Positions 23,288-34,589 of a DNA stretch of 64,000 bases are shown piece by piece. Each line of letters starts with the position of its first letter. Positions within the stretch are counted from its first letter, which is position 1. The notes beneath the pieces are model-generated. The model searched no databases, was not told the DNA's origin, and saw only the letters and a list, made by a program, of their open reading frames with translations. The stretch is from Pseudocercospora fijiensis CIRAD86 (Eukaryota > Ascomycota > Dothideomycetes > Mycosphaerellales > Mycosphaerellaceae): positions 4,911,126 through 4,975,125 of the forward strand of contig NW_006921532.1 of the NCBI RefSeq assembly GCF_000340215.1, read 5' to 3'. Position numbers and translations under genes: made by a program.

Positions 23288-24521
23288 AATATTACTATTA
23301 AGGCCTAGGATTAATGCTACCCCCGGGGTGCTATTAGATAACTAATTAGAGGCAAGCAATTGTTAGCAACAAAGGACAATAAGACTATACTACTATAGAA
23401 TCTACCTCTTTACTAGCGTACTATGTAAGACCCTTCCCTTAGCGCCCCCTCTTATTCCTTTATTCTGTCGAAGCCCTAAGGCCTAAGCGATCGACAAGGG
23501 CGATATACGCGCGCGCGTACGAATAACGGTAATAAAGGTAATAGCGTCGCGCTACGAGCTAGCGAAGGACGGCGCGGCCGGCGCGGCTATATTAGTAACA
23601 GTATTGCGGAGTGTGTTACTATTAAGAAAGGATATAGCTATGTTAGTAACGGTGTTGCCGAGTTATTATTAGTTAAAGAAGGAAATTAAAACAAGGTAAA
23701 GTTAGCGCTAAGACGACTAGCGCCGCTATTATTAATATTACTTGCTATTGTCGCTACGCCTATAGATATAACCTTACCTACACTACGAGCCTAAGGCACC
23801 TTTAATTAAAACTTTAATCAAAACTTTAATTAAAACTTTAAGCCGCTTAAAAGATTAAGCGACTAATAGACTGGCTAACTAAGGGCAAAACTATAGAGCT
23901 AAGCTAGCTAGGGTCGATCTTGCGGACAATAGGTTACTCCTCGATCTATCTAACCCTTTAAGCGAGGCGAACCTCTACTACTACACTTATAATAGCCTTT
24001 ACCTATAGAAACTAGACGAGCTGTGTTTTTTTCGGAAAAGATAAGATAAGATTAACAATTAAAGGCTGCTAAACCTAGCTAATTAGGGCTAGCGAAACCA
24101 CGAATAACAAGAATAATAACCCTCGGAAGCGGACAAACCCTCGGAAGCGGATATTGCTAGGTCTTTTAAGAGTAGACGCAAAGAACTCGGTACGACATTA
24201 CGTAGAGCGGAGGCAGGGCTATAATACCTCGTACGTCTACCTATTATAGTAGGGAAGACGCGCTCGTATTATAATTAGTCGAAGGCCCTCAATTCTTATA
24301 GATACATATCACTTTATAGTTTATTATATATAGGGATAGCGTAGTTAGAATTGGACATTATATTAGAAGGTAAGGTTTAACATAGTTATATAATTAGGTA
24401 GTTAAGTGTTCAATTTAGCGCGGACTAAGCGGCTTATTAGACCTACTAAGTTAGCAGTAATAGGGGTTGAGACTAGAACAAAGACCGGCTACGAGGGCGC
24501 GGCCTTTAGAAGGGAAGCGTA
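23288..24521 (+). other. Gypsy-A2 3' region and polypurine tract
   Basis: No coding frame recognised in 1.2 kb after the chromodomain. It includes the counterpart of the AT-rich AAACTTTAATTAAAAC repeats near 23815-23850. A purine-rich AGAAGGGAAGCG at about 24509-24520 sits just before the 3' LTR, where the plus-strand primer belongs. Confidence 0.6.
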
Positions 24522-24718
24522 TATTAGGGCTAAAGAGGCTATACGTAATTAGCATGTAACTAGGCCGAGTGAAGCTAGGGTCTTAATACCTTAGGCAGGG
24601 CTTAGCGCTTAGCGTTAGGCTAACTCTCCTACCTTCCTCTCTCTCCTCCTAGATCTCTATCGAATACTAAACTAATTCACTACCACCCTATCTACCTACT
24701 AACATAACCCTTCTTACA
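24522..24718 (+). repeat. 3' LTR of Gypsy-A2
   Basis: 197 bp, begins TATTAGGGCTAAAG and ends CTTCTTACA. A direct repeat of 17566-17762, followed by AGATA at 24719. Confidence 0.95.
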
Positions 24719-24723
24719 AGATA

Positions 24724-25452
24724 GTAGCGCTAATGCTTAAAGGCCTCGATAATAGCTAGGAGCTCTTACTCGTAGGTCTCGTAGCGACGCTCTATATCGA
24801 TTATCTTTCGTAAAAAGAAGGCAATTAGGTGCTAGTAATTGTCCTTATCTAATTGTTATAATATAATAGCCGATATAGCGAACTGTAAAGCGTTAGTCTT
24901 AATACGGATCTACTTGCTTAGTATAAAATAGTACAATAGGGGTACTTTAGTAAAGCGTTGCTTTAGACCGTTAAAAGCGGCTTGTGTCTTGTTAGTCTAT
25001 TTGAACTCTCTAGACGGGTTAGCCTTAGTTTTAGTAAGCTTAGTTAGGGGCATTACATGCCGTAAATAGCCCTTAATAAAGCGGCGGTAGAAATTAGTAA
25101 AGCCGAGGAACGATTAAAGCTCCTTAATAGACGTAGGAACAGGCTATTTAGTAATTGTTTTAATCCGATTAGGATTAGCCTTAACACCCTTAGTTAATAC
25201 GAGGAAGCTAAGGAATAATACCTCTTTAGTAGCAAAGGTGCATTTAGAAGGTTTATAATATAGTCTATAGGCTCGTAGGCGGTCGAGGACCTTACGCACT
25301 ACGGCCTAGTACTCTACAATATTAGGTAAATAGATATAGACTAGGATATTATCTAGGTAAACTATATAGAGGTAGTCTAATAGGCCTAATAGGGCCTAAT
25401 TAATATAGGACTAGAATGTTATAGGGGCGTTTGCTAGCCTAAATAGTATAAC
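24724..25452 (-). pseudogene. Gypsy-A1 pol fragment: RNase H and end of reverse transcriptase
   Basis: The reverse complement matches about 20450-21215 of Gypsy-A2, including the RNase H stretch near 24730-24900. It is cut off at the right by LINE-2, whose 16-bp target duplication starts at 25453, and at the left by Gypsy-A2. The RT part continues on the far side of LINE-2 at 30395. Confidence 0.85.
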
Positions 25453-25509
25453 TAAATACTCGAAATAGATATACGTTCCGAGCTCGATTGATATCGTTAG
25501 GGGAGGAAA

Positions 25510-26680
25510 ATGGCAGCGAACAATTAGAGACGAAGGGAAGACAGTCAAGAAGGAAGGGAGGACGAATAGAAAGCACTATATACTAGGGCAGAGGAGGTGC
25601 TAAAGGCGGAAGATAGAAGAACCCCTAAGAGGGTATATAGGATAATAATCTTAGAACTCCTTAGAGGACTAAAAGCAATCTACAGCTAGGCAAGCTACGT
25701 AATTATAAAGGTAGCTAATACAGTCGTAGCAAAGATTACGAAGAAACAATAGGAGACAAGCCTAAACTACCGCACCTAGGCAGCAGTAGCTAGTTAGGAG
25801 GCGCTAAAACCCCCGAGGACAGTAGTTAGAGTCTACATTACGGACCTATAGGAGCAAAAGGAAATTTAAGGACTTATAGGGAAAGAGATTGTAGAAAGAA
25901 TTGCAGTTAAAGAAGTAATTAGGGCTAGGAACGAAAGTAAAGGGGTAATTAAGCTGTTTATAGCACAAGAGTAGGACAAAAAGAAGCTAGAAACACAAAA
26001 AGAATAGACAACTAAGATAGGGAAAACAGCAAAGGTCTCCTAACAGCAATTTATAATTATAGCCTATAGTATAATAAGAAGCTTTAAGGAAGAACAGGAT
26101 GTTAAGAGCCTATAGAGACAAAACTAAGCTACATACCTAGGCCTAAAGATTACAAAAGTAGCATAGATTAAAAGGAAAATTAAAGAGACTAAGAAGCAGT
26201 CTTCCCTAATTATCTAGGTAGGGAGTGTAGAGCAAGCTAATATAGTACTAGACTAGGGGTTATTCTAGGACTTTAAAAGATTAGAAACAGAGATATACAG
26301 AAGCAACTATAGGATAATGCAGTGCTTTAAATATTAACACTATAGACACTTAGTAGCTAAGTGTATAAAGACAACTAACACCTGCTCCTATTATATAGGG
26401 GATTACTAGGTTAAAGAATGCAAAGCATATAAGGGAGAGGCAAGATATATATACTACACTAAAAGACACCCCTCTTAGGCGAAGGAATGCCTAGTAAGAA
26501 TATAGGCAGCTAGGAAGGCAAAGGAAGCTAGAATCAATACACTAAAAAGATATACAATAAGCTAGGGCAGCTAGGTATAGAAGCAACCTAGCTAAGTGCT
26601 ATAAAAGAGGTCTAGATAAGATAATAGGTTCACATTTAGGGCCTTACTAGCATAAGAGAGTTACTAGTAACTAGGGAGAC
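25510..26680 (+). pseudogene. LINE-2 ORF1 (gag-like, CCHC knuckles)
   Basis: Begins at an ATG at 25510. The frame is highly charged and Lys/Glu-rich, and near 26310-26500 shows a zinc-knuckle array (QCFKY.HYRHLVAKC, then CSYYIGDY.VKEC with residues lost to RIP, then IYYTKRHPS). LINE ORF1 proteins of this type bind element RNA. Several TAG/TAA stops interrupt it. Confidence 0.75.
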
Positions 26681-26812
26681 TAAGATACCTTAATATTGTA
26701 GGAAAGGAAGCAGGGCAGACAAAGCTTAGTTAAATGTTAGTCCAAAGTAAGGGAAGACTAAAGGAAAACTCACAGGGAAATAATATAGATAAAACCTAAT
26801 AAACATTGCAAC

Positions 26813-29800
26813 ATTACTAAACATTATATAGTACAATGTTAATAAGAGTAAAGATAAGGTATAGAGGAGCTTCCTTCAAGTACTAAACCTAAAAGAACAT
26901 TATATTATTACAATCTAAGAGCCCTAGCTTAACCTATATACAAAGAGACTAGCAACAGTTAAAGACCTAAGATACTACCCAATTCAAATCTACAACTAGG
27001 GAGCCCTAAGGATATGCATCTACATTAGCAAGGAGATAGATACAGAAACCTAGCAGGCTATACTATAGGAGGATAGGGACCTAATATCAGTTTAAGTAGA
27101 GACATCCTAAGGTACACTCTAAGTCTACTATATATATAACCTACTACTAGACTTAAGAAGCAGTACCTAACTAAAAACCCTAGAAAGACTACCTAGAGTT
27201 ATCTAGGGGAATACCTACTAAATCCTACTTAGGGATTTTAACCTCTACTACCCCCTCTAGGGCTTAGACTTTACCCTAGCTTACTACTTCCTAGCAGGAA
27301 GACTAATTAATATATTAGAGAGGGAAGGAATAGAAATTGTTACCCTAAAGGGACTAATTACTTAGGAGGCAAGAGGAAGCAGTAGCATACTAGACCTATG
27401 CTTTGCATTATATTAGATTAGGAACAGGATTATAAGATACAGGGTTAACTAGGAGCTAGAAGAATTATTAGACTACTTCCCGGTACAGATTAAGCTAAAT
27501 GTCTAAGCTAATTAGGAAAGGGAACTAGAGGAGAAGCTTAACTAGAAAGGTGCCTAATAGGATAGGATTAGGGAGGAACTAGAAAGGGACCTAAAACTAG
27601 AGGAACTCTTAATAAAGTACCTCCTAAGGCTAGAGGATATTAATAAGGCAGTAGAAGAACTAATAGGAATCCTAAAACAGGTAGCTAGAAAGTATACCCT
27701 AGCAAAGAAACATTCACTATACTAGCAACTATACTAGACTAGTAAGTATATAAGGAAGGTTAAAGTAGCAAGGAAGGCTAGGAGGCAATAGACACAAACC
27801 TATACCTAGGAAGTATAGGACAACTATAATAAAGCCTACTAGGAAAAGAAGATCTAGATTAAGAAGGATAAGATACAAGAATAGAGATCTATAATAGGAA
27901 TAATTACAAGGAAACTAGAGGAGATATAGAGGATAGCCAAATAGGTAAGGAGACCTAAATAGGACAAAGACATGCTACTACAATTCCCGGACATTATAGA
28001 CTAATAAGGACAAATACAGACTATAATAGAAGGGAAAGCAAGAGCCCTAGGCCAACACTTCTTCTATAGAAAAGTACAAGCAGACCTATTAGATATAAAG
28101 GAGAAAGAACAAGAGACTCTACTACTAGGCATACTAAGAGACACCTAGGTTAAACCCGAAACCATTAAAAGGATCCTAAAGAAAATTCTAGGTAATAAGG
28201 CACTAGGAGAAGACAAGATCTATAACAAACTTCTAAAAGCATATAGGAAGGGGCTAGCCCTAGCACTAGCTAATATCTTTTTATAAAGCCTAGCACTAGG
28301 ACACTACCTAAGACTATTTAGGAAGTCCCTAATAGTAGTGCTAAGGAAGCCCTAGAAGGAAGACTATACGCAGCTTAAGGCCTATAGACTAATAGCCCTA
28401 CTTAATATAATAGGCAAGGTGCTAGAAAAAATTGTCGCTAAAAGGCTAACAACCTTTACCGAGGAAAGGAACATCCTTCCTAAAGGCTAGATAGGAGGAA
28501 GAAAGAAGAGGTTAACACTAATAGCTATAGAACTAATTACAGAACAGATTAAGTATATCTAGCACTATAGTTAAAACTAGGTAGCAACCCTCCTCTCCCT
28601 TAATATCTTAGGAGCCTTTAACAATGTCTCCTATAAAAGGCTCCTATATATACTTAAATAGAAGGCTATACTAAACTAGATAGTCCAATTCATCTAGTCC
28701 TTCCTATAGGAAAGGTTAATACAGCTTATTCTAGGCAAATTCAAATCAGACCTAATGCTAACTAAAAAGGGAATCCCCTAAGGATCAATACTCTCCCTAA
28801 TCCTCTTCCTTATCTTTATAGTAGACCTACTCCTACTCCTAGAATTAAGAAGCATATTAGTATTAGGGTTTGTAAATAATACAAACATCCTAGCCTAGTC
28901 TAAGATAACAGAAACTAACTGCAAGATCCTAGAAGAGAAGCACTAGGAGTATAAAAAATAGATAAAGAGATATAGAGCAAAATTCGCCCTAGAAAAATAC
29001 TAGCTTATCTACTTTAGCAAGGCTAAATCAACCTATAATATAAAGCAATCAATCACTATCCAAGGCTTTAAAACCTAACTATTAGTAGAGCTTAGGGTAC
29101 TAGGGATCTAGCTAGACCTAAAACTAAATTAGGGACTACAAGTAAAGAAGGCAAAGCAGAGGGCAGATGCTAATATGCAATCCATTAATAGGCTTATAGC
29201 CTCTATATAGGGGGCTATATTCGAGAAAGCTAAAGTTATATACAAAGCAATTGTTAAGCTAGCAATGCTATATAGAGTATAGATATAGATAGCCTAGGAG
29301 AAAACACTAAAGAGGATCGAGCAACTAGTTAGTAGGTCCCAAACCTAAGGCCTAAAGAAAATCCTAGGAGCATATAAAACTATACCTATAAGGGTAGTAG
29401 AAATAGAATTAGGGATCCTACTAGTCAAACAATACTTCAAGGGACTAAGATACTAATATATAGCAAAGATAATAGAATACCTAGCCTAACAGACTATCTA
29501 AAAGGCACTAGACAAGATAAAAGCCTAGTGCATTAGGACTAGGAGGCGAGACAGACTACAAATAACTCCCTAGAAAGTCAAAGACCTAGAGCACTATAGA
29601 GTCTTAATAAGAGAAATGCTAGAGAAAGAGCTTTAGGGACTAAATATAAGGCTAAAGGAAGACAAACTAAAGAGAGAGAAACAAAGCCTAGCAGAATCAA
29701 TAGCTAGATACCTATAGGAGCAGGAATAGAACAAAATATAAGTTAGACTAGGAACCCCAAAGGCACTAATTAAATTTAGTTAACACAACTACTAGCTCTA

Positions 29801-29840
29801 TAAGGACCTAAATAGGGCCGAGGCAAGCCTAGCTATTTAA
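26813..29840 (+). pseudogene. LINE-2 ORF2: AP endonuclease and reverse transcriptase
   Basis: The N-terminal part (about 26820-27480) is an endonuclease/exonuclease/phosphatase domain: VQYNVNKSK, then IQEP, then LRDFNLYYP (usually GDFNLHHP), then SSILDLCF. Reverse transcriptase follows: YR.IALLNIIGK near 28380, LSLNILGAFNNVS near 28600, KKGIP.GSILS near 28760-28790 and the degraded active-site region GFVNNTNILA near 28865, where the usual Asp-Asp reads Asn-Asn. Target-primed reverse transcription would be its role. No RNase H domain seen, unlike the LINE at the left edge. Confidence 0.85.
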
Positions 29841-30394
29841 ATCAGATCTAAATACATTGGATTTAGATCTTACCTGTTTAGAAGAAACGTCCTAGGAATT
29901 AAAAGCAGGGCTTACTAATATAGCTACCAATCTTAGAACCCTAAGTATATACTACTAGTCTGCCCTTAATAGTTAGAAGGTAGAAGTAATTAGAGACTAA
30001 AAGCAATAGAAAGGGAATACGATAAGCTAATCTAGAGCAAAGAAGACCTAAAGAGGATAGTAAAGTAGATTATTAAATAGGGATTTGTATAACAATTCGC
30101 ACTAGTAAGGGAAACTAAGGAGTAGATAAGAAGGAGGGAAGAAGAGGGGGAAAGAAGGGCAAAGCAGTAGGCAAGGTAGTCAGAGGGTAATAACTATAAT
30201 ACTAGTGCACCCTAGAGGAAGGAAAACAAGGAAACGAGGAAGATTAACACTTATAAATAGGATAGGAGGGAGGTTTTTACTAACTAAGTTGGTTTCCTAC
30301 CTAAAACAATATATAGAAACAGACCTGTATAGGCCGAAAGGCACTACAACAGGCAAATGAAATATCTATCTATCTATCTAAATACTCGAAATAG

Positions 30395-31450
30395 CTATAG
30401 CAGGTACGGAAGGCTGTCTTCTATTTATCGCCCTTGCGAATACAGATGCGGTAATAGGCGTCCTTAATGTCTAATATAGTATAGTAGTAAGCACTAGAAA
30501 GGCGATCGAGGGTCTTATTAATAAGCGGAAGTAGATAGCGGTCTTTAATAGTAATAGCGTTAAGCCTACGATAGTCGATATATAGGCGTAGGCTACTATC
30601 CTTCTTTAGTACGAATAGGATAGGTGCACCGGTAGGGCTATTACTATACCGAATACGACTATTAGCTAGGTTTTCTTCTAGGTACTTACGCAATATAGTA
30701 AGCTCTCGCTTACTAAGGTTGTAGAGGGGGCTAAAAGGAACCTCCTTGCCCTCTATAATATTAATCTTATAATCCGTCTCCTTAAATATAGGCAATGTCG
30801 ATGCTAGGTAGTGTTCAAACATATTAATATAGGTCTCTCGGATAGGCTCTAGTATGCGAGCAAGCTAATTAGGATTATTAGGGGGCACAGGTTTATCGTT
30901 ACTACTACCGAGCAGGTCGGTAGTCGGATCGGCTAAGGCGGAGGCTAGCATTAGGTTGCTAATAAATAGGACCCTAATATCGTTAGGGCACTCGCTAACA
31001 TTAATATGTTTAATATCCTCTTTCCTAGCGATTCTAAATCGCTACTTCTAGAGGCCTAGGTCTATAGCTATAGCGTAGTACTTAAGAATAGGGTTGCTAA
31101 TAACAATAGTAGCTCCCCTATATAGGTTGTCTATATCTACTACGTAGGCAGTACAGTCTAGTAGGCGTTTATTTCCGAGGTCGTCCTTTAGAACTATAGG
31201 AATATAGTAGGCCCTATAGGTTAAGTGCCGAGCGTTATTAAACTAAGTAAGGGTTAGCAGGTTAGTTCTCGGCAGTTGTCGAAAGTCTAATTGCTTAGCT
31301 AGGCGATAGCTAATAAGGGCACTAACTAAATTTCCTAGATCTAGTATAACCTTAGTTTAATAGATAGTGCCCTTCGTATCCTATACAAGATAGGAGCGTA
31401 TTATAGCTAGCATAATATCGATAGTCTTACGCCGTACAAGGCTAACAGTT
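30395..31450 (-). pseudogene. Gypsy-A1 pol fragment: protease and reverse transcriptase
   Basis: An open stretch at 30421-30822 matches the plus-copy RT entry (FKETDYKINIIEGKEVPFS, then [20 protein letters not shown]). The retropepsin-like region lies to its right. Interrupted on the left by LINE-2 at 30394. Same family as Gypsy-A2, with small substitutions. Confidence 0.85.
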
Positions 31451-31499
31451 AGTGTAGCGCTTACTCTTTTTTCGACTAATTAAAAGAGCCGACTAGGGT

Positions 31500-32914
31500 A
31501 GTATTAGCGGCTAAAAGGTGCTTACGGTACTTAGCGGTAGCACGGTCGATTTGGGCCTAGTCCTTAGGTTTGTCGCATTAGCCTAGTAGATAGCTAGTAC
31601 TATTATAGTTAAAGCACTTCAATCTAGTCGGGAGATTGTTGCCGTAGCTATTATTACTACTATTGTTAGTCGAGCGGTTAGCATTGTAGGGATACGAGCC
31701 CCTTCTACGGCCCCTATCGCGGCCTCCTCTATATAGCCGCTAGCTACGGCCTCTTCTACGGTCGTTGTTACTGTTCCTACTATTAGCATTATTGTCCTAG
31801 TAGGAACCTTAGTTTCCTCCGCGGCTACGATTGCTACGGTTAGTGCTAGTTAGTCGGATCCTTAATTCTAGTCGTTATTAGAGCTAAATAGCCCGTTCGG
31901 CTGTTTCTACTTCGACTATAAATTAAATGCGTATTAGATTAGCTTGTTCGAATACACGGCGACGGTCTAATTCGAGGATAAGCTCCTATCTAAGTTTTAG
32001 GCGTATCTCGGAGATCTATATAGAATTAGTCTTAGGCGGAAGGTCGTCCTCGAGGGTCTTTAAATAGGCCTCGAATAAGCGAGCTAATTAATTAGTCTTC
32101 TGTTTAGCTCGAAGATATAGGTCCTAAGTATGTTATTGCCTAAGTATAGGGTTTCTAAGGGTGTCTAGCATAATAGTTTTGTAGGTTTGCTACTAAATAG
32201 CAGTCTAGTTATTAAGGGAGTCGAAATAGTTATCCTATGTACGCTTTAGGTCGCTATTAATGTACTATATAGCGTGTACGACTAAGGAATAGTCGTCTAG
32301 TAGCGCTCTTAGTATATTGCGCTAGTTAAGTTTACAGTCGCGAATGTAGTCGTTATACTGCTTTCGACTAGAGCTATTAAACACGGTATAGTCCTTAAGT
32401 TTAGCGTCCTTCTTTTAGATAGATAGTAAAGAAGGTCCCGCTATTAGTTTAGTTGTCGGGGCTTCCTAAAGGCGACGGAGCTCGAGGAGATTATCCTTTA
32501 GCTATTGTTCTTAACGTAGGGTAGTAAGCCTGTTTTAAGTAGCTTCTTAAAGTCTCTCTAATAGTTGAGGGCTAAAGGCTAGTTAGCTATATCGTCGATT
32601 AACAATGTTGTTAAGAATATCGTTAATAGGCAACTCTAGGTCGTTACCTAGAATTATAGGTTCTCCTTTAGTAGGCTCTCCGGTAGGCTCTTTAGTAGGA
32701 GGCACTTTAGTAGGTGCTCTAGTAGGCACTTTAGTAGGCACTTTAGTAGGCACTATACTACTAGCATTGTCGTTGCTAGCGCTACTAGCGGCGCCGCGAT
32801 TGTTGTTTCGTAATAAGCCGGCTATTATAATAAGGGGTAGCACTAATAATGTATTATTAGCCCCTAAGATACGGATATAGCGGAATTAGTAGATATCGGT
32901 CTAGTATGCTTAAC
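31500..32914 (-). pseudogene. Gypsy-A1 gag fragment
   Basis: The reverse complement matches Gypsy-A2 gag. The zinc knuckle lies near 31570-31625, the Gly/Arg/Asn tract near 31640-31860, and the N-terminal Pro-Thr-Lys-Val repeats are inside an open stretch at 32583-32843. The copy breaks off at 32914, where Gypsy-B is inserted in the leader, and the leader resumes at 39908. Confidence 0.8.
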
Positions 32915-33223
32915 TGTAAGGAAATAGGTATATAGTAACGTATAGAACACCCTCTACTAATCGCCGTAGTAGAAAGTAGAACTAAACTATGCCTTTTTTA
33001 GAATAGGGCAGAGTGTTTACTATTAACTAGGCTACGTACGGATAGTATATATGCCGAGCCGGCAACCGACTATGTCTATACGAGCGACCGAGCTTTTCCG
33101 CGTATACGCTAAGTAGGCTTTACGCTAGCGAGACAGTACCGCAGTGTATGTAATAATATTATATAATTGTTATATAGGCTTGCTAAGGCATAATAGGAGA
33201 CTTCACTTACTTAGGTTCTTACA
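32915..33223 (-). repeat. 3' LTR of Gypsy-B
   Basis: 309 bp, plus strand starts TGTAAGGAAATAGG and ends TTCTTACA. A direct repeat of 39599-39907 with scattered RIP-type differences. Confidence 0.95.
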
Positions 33224-33645
33224 ATTATCTCCTTCCCCCGGTATAGCTGTCCTAGCTATAGGGCAATATAGTAAATTATACTATTTCTTATACTCTACGC
33301 TGCACTTACGCGTCTTATACGCACTTGTCGCTAGGCTATAGTTGCTAGGTACGTTATGATTTGCCTTGTAGTTGCTTGTTTATTTATAGATTTAAAGCGC
33401 GGCTACTTCTAGTACTAACTAGAGGTTGCCTAAATTTCTAAGAACGCGGTAGCTATGCGAGAACGTAAGCTATCCGAAAGCGAGGCGAGTATTTAAAGCA
33501 TTCGAAGCCCGCTTAAAAACTTCTTCTTTTTCTAAGCGCTCCGAATACTATACGCCTACGCTCTACCTACTCTGCCCTCGCGCCCCCCTAGTATTACTTA
33601 AAGATTTTTCTTTTTTAAATATCTATCTAAAAAAACATTACTAGC

Positions 33646-34570
33646 ATGTCTACCCCTTCGCGTACCTTAGGTAAGCGCGCTATAGGCGTACCGCCCTCGA
33701 CACCTACTATGCTTACCTAGCGCCTACTAAAAGTCCTAGAGGGCTATACTCGTTGCTTTAGGCATATAACGGCTAATAGTACGTTTTCTCGCCCTTTACT
33801 ATATATACGCGCTTCGCAACTAACTCGCTTTAGACGACCTATCTAAGCTCTACGTAGGCGGCAACATAGACCCTACTACTAAGCGCAACTATAATCGCTA
33901 CCGTAGCAGCTATTATACCTATACTCTTATTACGGTACGCGCGTTCGTAGCGCTGCTAGCGCGCATTCGCGCCGTACGCGCTACGCGCGACCTTTACGAT
34001 CTAGACGGCTACGACTCCGTCGAGGAGTCTAACGAGGCCTTAGAGGCTCTCTAGGCTAACCTAGACGCTGTAGTCGCACGTAGGTTTCTTATACGCTCCG
34101 CTTGCGCTTCGTATACTAACCTCGATATTAGTTATCCTATCTACGCTCGATGCCTTCTATATTAATAAGAATAAGGTAACTCTAGGCGGTAAAGCCCTAG
34201 CCCGTAAGGGGGCCGCTAGCGGGTCCCTTGCGGACGTTAACCTCCTTAGTGCCCTCGAAAATATCGGTACTAACTTAGCCGGCTTAGTAGAGATCGGTCG
34301 TTAGGTATAGTTTTTTTTCCTATAGCCTCGTCTTACCTACGCTTCGTATGCTAACCGTACTAGAACCTCGCTTAGTGCGTCGGCGCTAACGCCGTCGCTG
34401 CTATCGATACCGCTATAGGTATCGAGGCCGAGGACGAAGAGGAGGAGTCCGAGGATAAGTAGAGTAGGCGGCCCGCCGTCGGCGCGCCTACGTAGCGCCT
34501 TCTTTATATATACTAGGCTAATAGGCCTTTTTTAGTAGCGAAACGAGTACGTATCTACTATTTTTCTTAA
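33646..34570 (+). pseudogene. Antisense spliced accessory gene in Gypsy-B
   Basis: Four exons, 33646-33778, 33834-34079, 34132-34304 and 34364-34570, give 759 nt, a frame of 252 residues plus stop, interrupted only by RIP-type TAG codons. The three introns (55, 52 and 59 nt) start GT, end AG and each contains CTAAC shortly before the 3' end, as in fungal introns. The protein starts MSTPSRTLGKRAIG, has a helical middle (DLSKLYVGGNIDPTTKRN, RAFVALLARIRAVRATRDL) and an acidic stretch EAEDEEEESED near the end. No family recognised. It converges with pol and lies wholly between the pol end and the LTR. Being antisense, its introns would not be spliced from genomic element RNA and so can survive retrotransposition. 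The real stop may be earlier. Confidence 0.7.
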
Positions 34571-34589
34571 GTTTTATTTTCTTTTGTTT

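Larger units (their letters stand above)
17566..24718 (+). mobile_element. Gypsy-A2: complete Ty3/gypsy chromovirus nested in Gypsy-A1
   Basis: 7153 bp between target duplications AGATA (17561-17565 and 24719-24723). It has 197-bp LTRs in direct orientation, a primer site directly after the 5' LTR, gag with Pro/Lys/Glu repeats and a CCHC knuckle, pol with reverse transcriptase, RNase H, integrase and chromodomain, a 1.2 kb 3' region and a purine tract before the 3' LTR. It lies inside, and in opposite orientation to, another copy of the same family, making an inverted pair. RIP stops throughout. Confidence 0.95.
25469..30378 (+). mobile_element. LINE-2: complete non-LTR retrotransposon nested in Gypsy-A1
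   Basis: 4.9 kb flanked by the 16-bp direct repeat TAAATACTCGAAATAG (25453-25468 and 30379-30394). It has ORF1 with zinc knuckles and ORF2 with endonuclease and reverse transcriptase, and it ends in a short (TATC)n tail, a usual LINE 3' feature. Its base composition differs from every other element here: CpG and TpG are nearly absent while CpA is common, whereas the neighbours are CpG-rich and poor in both CpA and TpG. Confidence 0.92.
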
